Assembly: GCA_021161885.1 (NCBI GenBank)
Contig: JAGGZS010000325.1
Span: forward strand, 1 to 13,373
Length of the DNA: 13,373 nucleotides
Source: a bacterium
Lineage (GTDB): Bacteria > Auribacterota > Auribacteria > Auribacterales > Auribacteraceae
Direction: 5' to 3'
Position numbers and translations under genes: made by a program. Within the stretch, counting starts at the first letter, position 1. Every line of letters begins with the position of its first letter. Shown here piece after piece: positions 1-7,400 of this stretch. The notes below the pieces were generated by a model, which was not told the DNA's origin, did not search any database, and was given only the letters and a program-made list of their open reading frames with translations.

Positions 1-1423
1 ATTTCATTTTATTAAGTTTAAAAATAATTTGCTGTTCAAGATTTTCATCCTGTACATTTTGTGCTGCATCTGCCTGTTTATCAATAGAAACAGTCAAATT
101 ACCTAATAACGATTCTTTGCGGATATAACTGGTTCCCTCAATAAGAACTCCGCAATCAGCAAGATTATAGAATGACACTTTTTGACGGTTATGCGCAACT
201 AATTTCTCGATATTTTTTTTATAACTGCAAAGGCTTAAACCCGATAAAACCTCCCTGCCTGAATACGAGCGAACCTTCACGATTTTTTCCGCCTCAATCC
301 GTTTGCGGTGTGCCATTTCAAGCGTATAATATCGGTGTGTAAATTGCCTTAACTGCTCACTTTCAAAAGAATTAGCGCAATACGCCTTGAAATTAGGGTA
401 GGAATAATCCATTCCCGCCATCACAATCGGATTATATCCAAGCTGAACCATTATGTCAAACGCAATACAAGAGACCGATCCGCCGGATAAAGAAAACCCT
501 TTAGTTCCCAGCAAATTTTCAAACCCGCCGGTAACGGAATGATCTTTCTGCAGAAATACAATTAAAGGACCTTTATATTTTTCAATAACTTCACCAGCGC
601 TGACAGGCGTAAACAAAAGAGGCACACCGCAATCCCATATCCCATCAAAATGCCTGCACGTTCGCTCCTGAGGATCGACCGTAACAATAAAATCAGGTTT
701 TATTCCTTCACGGATAAGAACTTTTGCCGATGTATCTACCGCCACAATAAATATTTTATCCTGTATGTCTTTTAAATAATCCAGATAATCATCAAGCGAC
801 GGACCCGCACCCACTATAACCGCAGGCAAATCCCTGAATTTTTTTACAAAACAGTTCAGTCCGGGCGATGATATTGTTTTAGATATATTTTTCCTGAAAT
901 TTTCAAGGTAAAGCGACTTAAACTTATGGCGGGTTCTGTCTTCGAGTAACCTCATTTCAAAAAGCCGGGCTATTTTTTTATGTTTTTTCGGAATACATTT
1001 AAAAGAAGTCGGATGGATAACGGTTTTCCAGTTCCTGTTTTGCCCCATTTCTCTTTGAGATATAATATTTAAAGTTTCCACAATTTTATCAGGCGACATT
1101 ACAATATCAAAATTGCATAAAGAAGATATTTCCTCAATATCGCAAACGCTCATAGCGCTTTGGAACAAATCCGCGTTCAGTTCTAAAACTATAAGGCACC
1201 CATTACCGCCTATTTTGCGGGCAATCTCTTTAACATGATAACCAAGCCCAAACCCGTAAAGAAACACACAGTCTCCCCGCTCCAGTTTACACCCTTGAAC
1301 AAACCGCTGTGCCTCTTTTAACGGATCAAACCTGCTGTGAAGCAATATGCCATTAAAATCAGCGGTAAAAAGACCGTTTCGAGTCGGCAGTATCTTAATA
1401 TCATTTTTTTTAACGGTTTTCAT
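1..1423 (-). CDS. Maf/DUF115 protein (MptE-like), Maf1; 3' end outside the window
   Basis: I translated this frame by hand from an ATG at 1423 to the window edge (474 codons, no stop), so the C-terminus is missing. It belongs to the motility accessory factor (Maf) family with the DUF115/6-hydroxymethylpterin-pyrophosphokinase MptE-like core, which is associated with transfer of nonulosonic acids to flagellin in the cytoplasm. Visible marks are the N-terminal PLKEAQRF (34-41), GFGLGYHV (57-64), the glycine-rich PAVIVGAGPSLD (200-211), VDTSAKVL (229-236), AGMDYSYPN (336-344) and a later NLADCGVLIEG. All have counterparts in the Maf protein at 9104-10984, but outside the motifs the two differ clearly, so they are divergent paralogues. 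This copy lacks roughly 40 N-terminal residues present in the other. It follows the NHL gene by 55 bp and has only a weak ribosome binding site (GTGAG). Family assignment is confident; the substrate is inferred. Confidence 0.9.
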   Translation of the reverse strand, partial: MKTVKKNDIKILPTRNGLFTADFNGILLHSRFDPLKEAQRFVQGCKLERGDCVFLYGFGLGYHVKEIARKIGGNGCLIVLELNADLFQSAMSVCDIEEISSLCNFDIVMSPDKIVETLNIISQREMGQNRNWKTVIHPTSFKCIPKKHKKIARLFEMRLLEDRTRHKFKSLYLENFRKNISKTISSPGLNCFVKKFRDLPAVIVGAGPSLDDYLDYLKDIQDKIFIVAVDTSAKVLIREGIKPDFIVTVDPQERTCRHFDGIWDCGVPLLFTPVSAGEVIEKYKGPLIVFLQKDHSVTGGFENLLGTKGFSLSGGSVSCIAFDIMVQLGYNPIVMAGMDYSYPNFKAYCANSFESEQLRQFTHRYYTLEMAHRKRIEAEKIVKVRSYSGREVLSGLSLCSYKKNIEKLVAHNRQKVSFYNLADCGVLIEGTSYIRKESLLGNLTVSIDKQADAAQNVQDENLEQQIIFKLNKMK

Positions 1424-1478
1424 ATCAAACTCACGAACTTAAAAAATTCAAGGCTCTTTTTTGAGCAGAAAGGAAAAT

Positions 1479-2423
1479 TTATTTTAAGGAAAATTTATGT
1501 AACTGTTTGTTCCAATTATCCAATATCCAAACAGTATTGCCTTCACAATACGGAAAATTCAATCTGCCTGCCGGATACGATAACAGGCATATTATATCCG
1601 AATTTTTATTCAAAACAACCGCTTTATCATTCAATTCGGTAGTCATAATACATTTTTCATTGTCCAAAAAGGTTATACCGGATATAAACTCAAACGGCAC
1701 AGATAAATTTTCCGGTTCAACACCACCTATAAGGTTTCCGTTATTAGAAAACCATTTCAGCCTGTCGCTTGCGCTGTCGACAACTATTATTTCGCCGTTT
1801 TCACTAACAGCCAGAGCCGCCGGATACTCCATATTTCCTATAACATTTCCTTCTTTATGGAAAAATGAATCTGGCGTAAGAAACTTTGCGGCCATTACAA
1901 ACCATGACTGAAAAATATATCCTTTTTTAAATTCATCCCCTTCAAAATATTCTTTATCAGCCCCTTTAATGCCGAAACATCTTATAAAATCACCTTTTTT
2001 GTCGAATATCCGCACACGATGATTGTTCCTGTCCGCAACGTAAATATGCCCGCTGTAATACTGAATACCCGTAGGTTCGCTGAATTTGTCTTTCTCCGAA
2101 CCGTAGCCGCCTACGGACAACAAAGTTTTACCGTCGACAGACAACCGTTTTATCCGATGATTCCATCGATCTGTTATCCATAGCGTATTCTCGTCATCGG
2201 CACACACGCAAGTGGGATAAAAAAAATCATCCCTGCCGCTTCCTTTTTGTCCGAATGAATTGAGCACTTTGCCGTAGTTGTCTGTAACAAAAAGTTTATG
2301 AGCGTACTCATCCACAAAAAACATTTTACCGTTTACAATAGTTACCGATCTTGGCGATATTGCGAACGATAAATCTATGGTTTTCTGCGGATTGATAATT
2401 TCGGTTCGCTCTAATGTCTTCAT
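1479..2423 (-). CDS. NHL-repeat six-bladed beta-propeller protein
   Basis: The 314-residue protein consists almost entirely of NHL-type repeats. The clearest blades carry WITDRWNHRIKRLS (82-95), IYVADRNNHRVRIF (127-140), IIVVDSASDRLKWF (212-225) and WILDNWNKQLHKFS (298-311). Weaker blades lie at about 24-56 and 245-282, giving around six in total. The N-terminus has no hydrophobic signal peptide, so the protein is probably cytoplasmic unless exported another way. NHL propellers act as binding scaffolds, and some family members are enzymes such as peptidyl-alpha-hydroxyglycine lyases; I see nothing here that marks an enzyme. Its ATG overlaps the TGA of the aminotransferase by one base (TGATG), which implies translational coupling, and the upstream ribosome binding site is weak. 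Its place between a sugar aminotransferase and a Maf gene suggests a carbohydrate- or protein-binding helper in glycan assembly, but this is inference. About 30 residues at 158-190 form an insert between blades. Confidence 0.85.
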   Translation of the reverse strand: MKTLERTEIINPQKTIDLSFAISPRSVTIVNGKMFFVDEYAHKLFVTDNYGKVLNSFGQKGSGRDDFFYPTCVCADDENTLWITDRWNHRIKRLSVDGKTLLSVGGYGSEKDKFSEPTGIQYYSGHIYVADRNNHRVRIFDKKGDFIRCFGIKGADKEYFEGDEFKKGYIFQSWFVMAAKFLTPDSFFHKEGNVIGNMEYPAALAVSENGEIIVVDSASDRLKWFSNNGNLIGGVEPENLSVPFEFISGITFLDNEKCIMTTELNDKAVVLNKNSDIICLLSYPAGRLNFPYCEGNTVWILDNWNKQLHKFSLK

Positions 2424-3640
2424 CAGGAAGTTACCGATACCAGTTTTTTTGCTTTATGTTTTTCTATAATTTCCTTAACGCAATCCGTTACATAATAAAC
2501 GTCCTCTTCGGAAAGATCGGGATACAAGGGCAATGTTATGATATTATTAGACAGATACGCCGCGTTTGGGAAATCGTTATCCTCAAACCCGAATTTATTT
2601 TTATAATAAGGGTGCATATGTAAAGACACAAAATGAATGCTCGCGCCTATTGCTCTGTCTCGTAATTCATTTAAAAAATTATCACGTGATATATTAAGTT
2701 CACCGGGCACAAGTTTAATCAGCATAAGATGATGAGCGTGCTTTATGCTGTTTTCGATTGCCATAAGTTTTATTTCAGACACATCAGCTAAGCGCGACAT
2801 ATAAAGGGAAACCAGATTTTTTCTCCGTTCCCACATTTTTTCCACTTTTCTTAACTGAGCAATACCTAACGCCGCCTGAATATCAGTCATATTGTATTTA
2901 TAACCGCGCGATACTATTTGATAATATTTATTGTTCCGATTATTTTGCTCATCAGGCATATATCGTTTCCAAGCGTCTTTAGTCATTGCGTGCAGGCTGA
3001 GCAAACGTATTTTCTCCGCCATAATTTCGTTGTCGCATGTAACCATCCCGCCTTCGCCGGTAGTTATATTTTTAGTAGCGTAAAAACTAAAACAGGTAAA
3101 ATCGCCTATGGAGCCTATTTTATTATCAGCCCATTTAGCTTCCAGAGCGTGCGCCGCATCTTCTATTATTCTTAAATCATATTCAAGAGCTATATCCATA
3201 ATGGAATCCATATCACACGGATGACCCGCAAAATGAACCGGTAAAACCGCTTTTGTCCGGTCGGTAACGGCATTTTTTATTCTTGTTGCATCAATGTTGC
3301 CGGTTGACGGGTCTACATCAACGAACTTTATTTTAGCTCCGGCATGGAGTATTTCACTGGCGGTAGAGGAAAACGTAAAAGGTGTAGTTATAACCTCGTC
3401 ATCAGAATTCAAATCCAATACCTCCAAAGCAAGATGCAAAGCCGCTGTACACGAGCTTAAAGCAATTGCAAAACGAGCGCCCGCGAAATTGGCAAAATCT
3501 TTTTCAAACTCACATACCCTCATACCGGTTGTCAACCAGCCCGACCGCAATACATCTAAGACCGCCTGTTCTTCGTCCCTGCCTATAGAGGGTTTAAAAA
3601 AAAGCACTTCCCTCTTTGCTGTACTTTTTTTGCCTTTCAT
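2423..3640 (-). CDS. DegT/DnrJ/EryC1/StrS (ArnB/PseC-like) PLP sugar aminotransferase
   Basis: The 405-residue length is usual for a fold-type I PLP aminotransferase that converts a nucleotide-linked keto-sugar to the amino-sugar with glutamate as donor. Hallmarks are FKPSIGRDEEQAV with LRSGWLTTG (15-39), a phosphate-binding SSCTAALHLAL (62-72), EDAAHALEA (160-168, with D161 expected to hold the pyridine nitrogen), and FSFYATKNITTGEGGM (184-199), where K190 should form the Schiff base. The C-terminal SIHFVSLHMHPYY (334-346) is typical of the ArnB/PseC/LegC branch. Within the branch, sequence alone does not distinguish UDP-Ara4N, pseudaminic or legionaminic precursors; the PseG-like gene nearby favours a PseC-type role. 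The ATG has an AGGA site 7 bases upstream. It starts 25 bp after the GH57/38 gene, and its stop overlaps the NHL start. The last five or so residues (KLVSVTS) look like an unstructured tail. Confidence 0.93.
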   Translation of the reverse strand: MKGKKSTAKREVLFFKPSIGRDEEQAVLDVLRSGWLTTGMRVCEFEKDFANFAGARFAIALSSCTAALHLALEVLDLNSDDEVITTPFTFSSTASEILHAGAKIKFVDVDPSTGNIDATRIKNAVTDRTKAVLPVHFAGHPCDMDSIMDIALEYDLRIIEDAAHALEAKWADNKIGSIGDFTCFSFYATKNITTGEGGMVTCDNEIMAEKIRLLSLHAMTKDAWKRYMPDEQNNRNNKYYQIVSRGYKYNMTDIQAALGIAQLRKVEKMWERRKNLVSLYMSRLADVSEIKLMAIENSIKHAHHLMLIKLVPGELNISRDNFLNELRDRAIGASIHFVSLHMHPYYKNKFGFEDNDFPNAAYLSNNIITLPLYPDLSEEDVYYVTDCVKEIIEKHKAKKLVSVTS

Positions 3641-3665
3641 AATCTATTCCTTATCCATTAAGCTA

Positions 3666-6017
3666 TTAGCATATCCGCGAAATTTCTCCACAGCTTATAT
3701 TTGACTGTGAACCGGATACCTCGATTTTTTCTATCGATTGATTAGAATTTTTAAGGATACATCCCAATTTCCGTATATGATGATTAACCATACTGCGGGT
3801 CGCCGATAAATTGCCGTTATGCCCAAACATAGAAAACTGCGCCGTATTGTGCCCGCGCCAATGAATCCTGCCGGTCTCGTCGGATTCGCTTATCGTATGA
3901 TACAACCTCATTAAATAAGATTGTTTCACATCCTCAAATTCCACCATAGGCACAGAATACAAAAGCGACTTATCAGTAGCTATGGTTACCCCTTTTTCAT
4001 CATCAGATATATCCACCCACCCTTCAGTCGCTCCAAGACACGTTCTGGCGGATGATAATGAACCAACCGGCAAATGATGATTTATCATTTTACCGGCAGT
4101 ATAAAAATGTTCCGGCATATCAAACCCGTTTACCGTTGTAAAGCGCAACGAATCTTTTGCGAATGCTTCAGGATTAAAGGTCATTATGCCCAGCCTGAAA
4201 AATATGGGGGATAAATCCTTTAAATAAAACCGGTAATATAAATCTACACGAGGCATATCCCTGTATATATAATATGTTTTCCAACAGATACCCAACCCGA
4301 AATCAATTTCGCATATAACAGGTATTCTTATATTGTAATCATCTAAATTTTCAGGATATTTTAATACGGAAGGGATAGTATCGTTATAGGTTCTTCCGAA
4401 CGTATCGCTTATATGTATTCCGCCGGAATAATAATCACTTGAATGGCCTATATGGTCATAATATACCGGAGGTAAATATCCGATTAACGGTTTATTGTGA
4501 ATATTCGGGAATGCCAGTTCCCTGATATCCGCTCCTGTACTGCCGGCAAGAACGAGTTTAACGGAATCGGTTTTAATGCTTAATTTACTGCCTGAATAAT
4601 TCCTCAGTTTCTCGGTTTTCAAGTTTCCCGCCTCAAAAAATCTACCCTCAACAGCATACCCGCTTTTAATGAACGGGCAAATAACAAGTTTAACACGCCT
4701 TATACTGCCGTCCCTGTAAAACTCTTTGTGCTCACACTGGGTTTTTACAGGTTCAGAATTTATTGCAACCCCAAGTTCACCGAATCTTTCTCCGGGTCTG
4801 AACGATATATCCATTTCAAACGGTTCATAATTCCAATCGTCTTCAAAATGGTTGATTAAAATAAAATCATCGTTGGGTTTAAAATGGGCGAATACATTTT
4901 TAACTTTAAGATCGAGAGTTCGTGATATTTCACCGATTTTCATCCTGCCGCCATAATATTTTTCATCAGTGGTTTTTGTTCTTAAATCACTTCCCCATAA
5001 CTCGTTAAGTTCTCTCCAGTACTGATTGTTGCCGTCGGAGAGCCCGTTAAAAAACTCAAGAAGTTTCAATTTATTATATATCTTGTAACATTGTGTATTC
5101 AGATACACATTATCCCTGCCGCTGACCGCCCATCTTAGCGCATTGTAGTCATCCCTGTTCTTGCATGGCACAGGGCACTCGGGGGTCTCTATTTTAACAA
5201 CCTGTTCCGGCGGGAACTTTTTTAATATTTCAGACGCGGTAGCCAGCTGCGCATATTCGCATTCAGCAAGTTTACGCAGTAATTTTTCTATCTTTTCAAT
5301 TTCTCCGTGAACATCCTGCTGTGTTCCGGGACGGTAATCGAAAATTTCCCAGTCTGTACCGTATAAGGTTAACGCCCGGTCATGACCGGGATTGCGATGG
5401 CTCATAACGCTGGTTACGAAATCGTCTATGGACAACCTGTTGTATATACATCTTTGAAACTTATACGAATTTAACGAACTGTTCCATATAACAGGCATAC
5501 ATTTTCCATGAGGATATTTTACCAAAACAGGATGATACCTTAAATCAAGCGGGTAATTGTTATATTCCGATGCGTTATCCCAATCCATTATGATAGATTT
5601 ATAACCCGCTTCAGAAAAAATTTCAGGTATTCCGGCGGAATATGTCTGTTCATTTACAAACCCTATTTCAGGCATTCTGCCGAAGAGCTTTATATAATCT
5701 TTACGCGCTTCGCTTAAATTTACCCTGTTGACTTCATCGGGTATCAGGGGAAAAATATTCTGAATAACCCCCGAACCGATTATGTCGCATTTTCCATCCA
5801 TCCACAAAGAAGATATTTCCTCAATGAACGAAGGGTCAACACGGGAAATAGCCAACAATGTTGAAGAACTGAACTCCAGACCGAGTTTATAGCCTTTACC
5901 GACTAAATCCGCAATCGGCCAGTAACATTTGTCTAAAATTTTAGCATATTGGTCTTTGGCAATGCAGGAGAATGACAAATTAGCGTGAAATATGGCATAG
6001 TAATAAAGTTTTCCCAA
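3666..6017 (-). CDS. GH57/GH38-superfamily glycoside-hydrolase-like protein
   Basis: This is a 783-residue cytoplasmic-looking protein with no signal peptide. The N-terminal 280 or so residues resemble a GH57/38 (beta/alpha)7 barrel. YYAIFHANLSFS (6-17) takes the place of the first-strand histidine motif. FVNEQTYSAGIPEIFSEAGY (120-139) matches the GH57 segment carrying the nucleophile, here E123. LTLYGTDWE (217-225) could supply the acid/base, here D222. A helical linker with WGSDLRTKTTDEKYYG follows at about 345-360. The remainder is beta-rich and looks like the C-terminal sandwich domains of GH38 mannosidases, with GATEGWVDISDDEKGVTIAT as the clearest stretch. The start is a TTG at 6017, chosen because GGAG sits 8 bases upstream and the only nearby ATG (6022) is out of frame. 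Substrate unknown: it may trim a glycan or act on a lipid-linked or nucleotide-linked precursor. A polysaccharide-deacetylase-like activity cannot be excluded. It is the first gene after a 147 bp gap. Confidence 0.75.
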   Translation of the reverse strand: MGKLYYYAIFHANLSFSCIAKDQYAKILDKCYWPIADLVGKGYKLGLEFSSSTLLAISRVDPSFIEEISSLWMDGKCDIIGSGVIQNIFPLIPDEVNRVNLSEARKDYIKLFGRMPEIGFVNEQTYSAGIPEIFSEAGYKSIIMDWDNASEYNNYPLDLRYHPVLVKYPHGKCMPVIWNSSLNSYKFQRCIYNRLSIDDFVTSVMSHRNPGHDRALTLYGTDWEIFDYRPGTQQDVHGEIEKIEKLLRKLAECEYAQLATASEILKKFPPEQVVKIETPECPVPCKNRDDYNALRWAVSGRDNVYLNTQCYKIYNKLKLLEFFNGLSDGNNQYWRELNELWGSDLRTKTTDEKYYGGRMKIGEISRTLDLKVKNVFAHFKPNDDFILINHFEDDWNYEPFEMDISFRPGERFGELGVAINSEPVKTQCEHKEFYRDGSIRRVKLVICPFIKSGYAVEGRFFEAGNLKTEKLRNYSGSKLSIKTDSVKLVLAGSTGADIRELAFPNIHNKPLIGYLPPVYYDHIGHSSDYYSGGIHISDTFGRTYNDTIPSVLKYPENLDDYNIRIPVICEIDFGLGICWKTYYIYRDMPRVDLYYRFYLKDLSPIFFRLGIMTFNPEAFAKDSLRFTTVNGFDMPEHFYTAGKMINHHLPVGSLSSARTCLGATEGWVDISDDEKGVTIATDKSLLYSVPMVEFEDVKQSYLMRLYHTISESDETGRIHWRGHNTAQFSMFGHNGNLSATRSMVNHHIRKLGCILKNSNQSIEKIEVSGSQSNISCGEISRIC

Positions 6018-6025
6018 AACATATT

Positions 6026-6029
6026 CTCC
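6026..6029 (-). promoter_or_regulatory. Ribosome binding site deciding a TTG start
   Basis: GGAG lies 8 bases before the TTG at 6017. No in-frame ATG is available near the N-terminus of the conserved barrel, so this site supports initiation at TTG for the GH57/38-type gene. An ATG at 6022-6020 is in another frame and opens only a short reading frame. Confidence 0.7.
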
Positions 6030-6066
6030 GTATTTTAATTTAAACGTAAAAAAACAAACGAGTTAT

Positions 6067-6084
6067 AAGCATAACTTATACCAG
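6067..6084 (-). promoter_or_regulatory. Candidate sigma-54 (-24/-12) promoter motif
   Basis: On the minus strand this reads CTGGTATAAGTTATGCTT. The invariant GG and GC are exactly 10 bases apart, as in the sigma-54 consensus TGGCAC-N5-TTGCA, but several other consensus positions differ. A start about 12 bases past the GC (near 6057) would leave a short leader before the GGAG site of the GH57/38-type gene. The motif overlaps a small perfect inverted repeat (AGTTAT/ATAACT, 6061-6076). Sigma-54 often drives flagellar genes, which fits the context. The match is partial and could be chance in AT-rich DNA. Confidence 0.25.
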
Positions 6085-6164
6085 AACAATGTGTTCAATT
6101 AATACCAAGCGGGTTGAACGGATATTCCTTAAAATAAATTGTTTTTTATGAAGAAAACGACTAA

Positions 6165-7400
6165 TTACACAACAGCGGAACAATTAGCTTCAGTAACAAT
6201 TTTTATAGTATCTAATATTTTATCCGCGCAGGATACAGCCTGCTTCCTTGTTTTGCCTGTACAAATAAAATTAGCGGCTTTACCCATATTGCTTATTACC
6301 GGTTCAACGCTATCACCTATATTAAGGTGCAAAAAAATCTTTTCAAATCCGGGTATCTTTTTCGCCTCATCCAATCCCTTTATGTCGATTATCCTGCCCG
6401 GAACGGGAATAATCGCCCGTTCGCAAGCGGTATAATTGCGTACAGGGGTTATATCGGATAAATCAAGTTCAAACCCCAATGCTATATCTATAGCCGCTTT
6501 AATGCTGTTCATACCGGTTGACAGCGGATCAGTGAACTGACTATGGTAACCGCCGCTTAACCGAGCGGTAATTTCGCCTATTTTCGGTCCGTCTTCGGTC
6601 AATTTCATATCGGCTTTAGACGCCCCGTTTTCTATGCCTACGGCTTTAATTCCCTGTTTCATCACTTCAAAAACCTGTTGTTTAACATCTTCGGATATCA
6701 TAGACGGCACAGTATGCCCTACTTCTACAAAATAAGGTTCACGTTCAATATGCCTATCTGCAATAGTCAAAAGATGAACTTCGCCTTTATATACTAATGT
6801 ATCAATGCTAAGTTCAGCTCCATGCATATATTCCTCAACAACCACTGCGTCTACGCAGCTGTTTCGCAAAGAATTTTCAAAAGCGAATTTTAAATCGTCT
6901 ATTTTCTCGACTTTTCTCACTCCCCTTGCCCCCATATTGTCCACAGGTTTACATACAACCGGTAATCCAAGTTCACGAACGGCTTTTTCAGCTTGTTCTA
7001 AAGAAAAAACCTCACGCCATTTAGGCGCTGGCACAGCGTTTTTCCAGAAACATTCCCTCATTCTTGCTTTATTTGTAGCTTTTACGGCTGTTTCAGGCGA
7101 CACTCCAACAAGACCAAGCGCCTCGGCGACACCTGCCACCGCGCAAGATACATCCGTGCCTATTGTAAGCACCCCGTCAATTTTATGTTTTTTATTGAAC
7201 TTTACCGCGAAAGAGGTTGTCGCCTCAATATCACGCGTACTTACAATCCCTTGGTAATCAGCTAATTTAAAACCACACGCTTGGGGATCGAAATCCGTAG
7301 CCAACACTTTTAAGCCTAACTCTTTAGCTTGTTTTATGGCAACGGACTGAAACAAACCTGCCCCTATTACCATAATTAATTTATTATCATATTTTCGCAC
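6165..7400 (-). CDS. ATP-grasp carboxylate-amine ligase-like protein
   Basis: The 411-residue protein has the three-part ATP-grasp layout of the PurK/PylC/L-amino-acid-ligase group. The pre-ATP-grasp domain has VIGAGLFQSVAIKQAKELGL (11-30) and VLATDFDP. The ATP-binding part has VVCKPVDNMGARGV (148-161, with K151 and the glycine loop) and VVEEYMHGAELSID (187-200). The metal site is in DMKL and GEITARLSGG (275-284), with D264, E277 and R280. A C-terminal lid domain (about 325-400) follows. Such enzymes activate a carboxylate as an acyl phosphate and join it to an amine. Beside a sugar aminotransferase and a PseG-like gene, attachment of an acyl or aminoacyl group to a sugar amine is a reasonable inference, though an amino-acid ligase is equally possible. 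The start is GTG at 7400, supported by GGGAGAG 8 bases upstream inside the PseG-like gene. The in-frame ATG at 7373 has no ribosome binding site. It overlaps the upstream gene by 25 bp. Confidence 0.88.
   Translation of the reverse strand: MRKYDNKLIMVIGAGLFQSVAIKQAKELGLKVLATDFDPQACGFKLADYQGIVSTRDIEATTSFAVKFNKKHKIDGVLTIGTDVSCAVAGVAEALGLVGVSPETAVKATNKARMRECFWKNAVPAPKWREVFSLEQAEKAVRELGLPVVCKPVDNMGARGVRKVEKIDDLKFAFENSLRNSCVDAVVVEEYMHGAELSIDTLVYKGEVHLLTIADRHIEREPYFVEVGHTVPSMISEDVKQQVFEVMKQGIKAVGIENGASKADMKLTEDGPKIGEITARLSGGYHSQFTDPLSTGMNSIKAAIDIALGFELDLSDITPVRNYTACERAIIPVPGRIIDIKGLDEAKKIPGFEKIFLHLNIGDSVEPVISNMGKAANFICTGKTRKQAVSCADKILDTIKIVTEANCSAVV

Noticed and set aside
1453..1466. GCTC-N6-GAGC hairpin between the NHL and Maf1 genes as a terminator
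   Set aside because: The stem is only four base pairs, too weak for an intrinsic terminator, and the genes look co-transcribed.
6139..6435. 98-codon plus-strand open frame opposite the ATP-grasp gene
   Set aside because: It lies almost entirely antisense to the conserved C-terminal part of the ATP-grasp protein, which has clear family motifs; no ribosome binding site.
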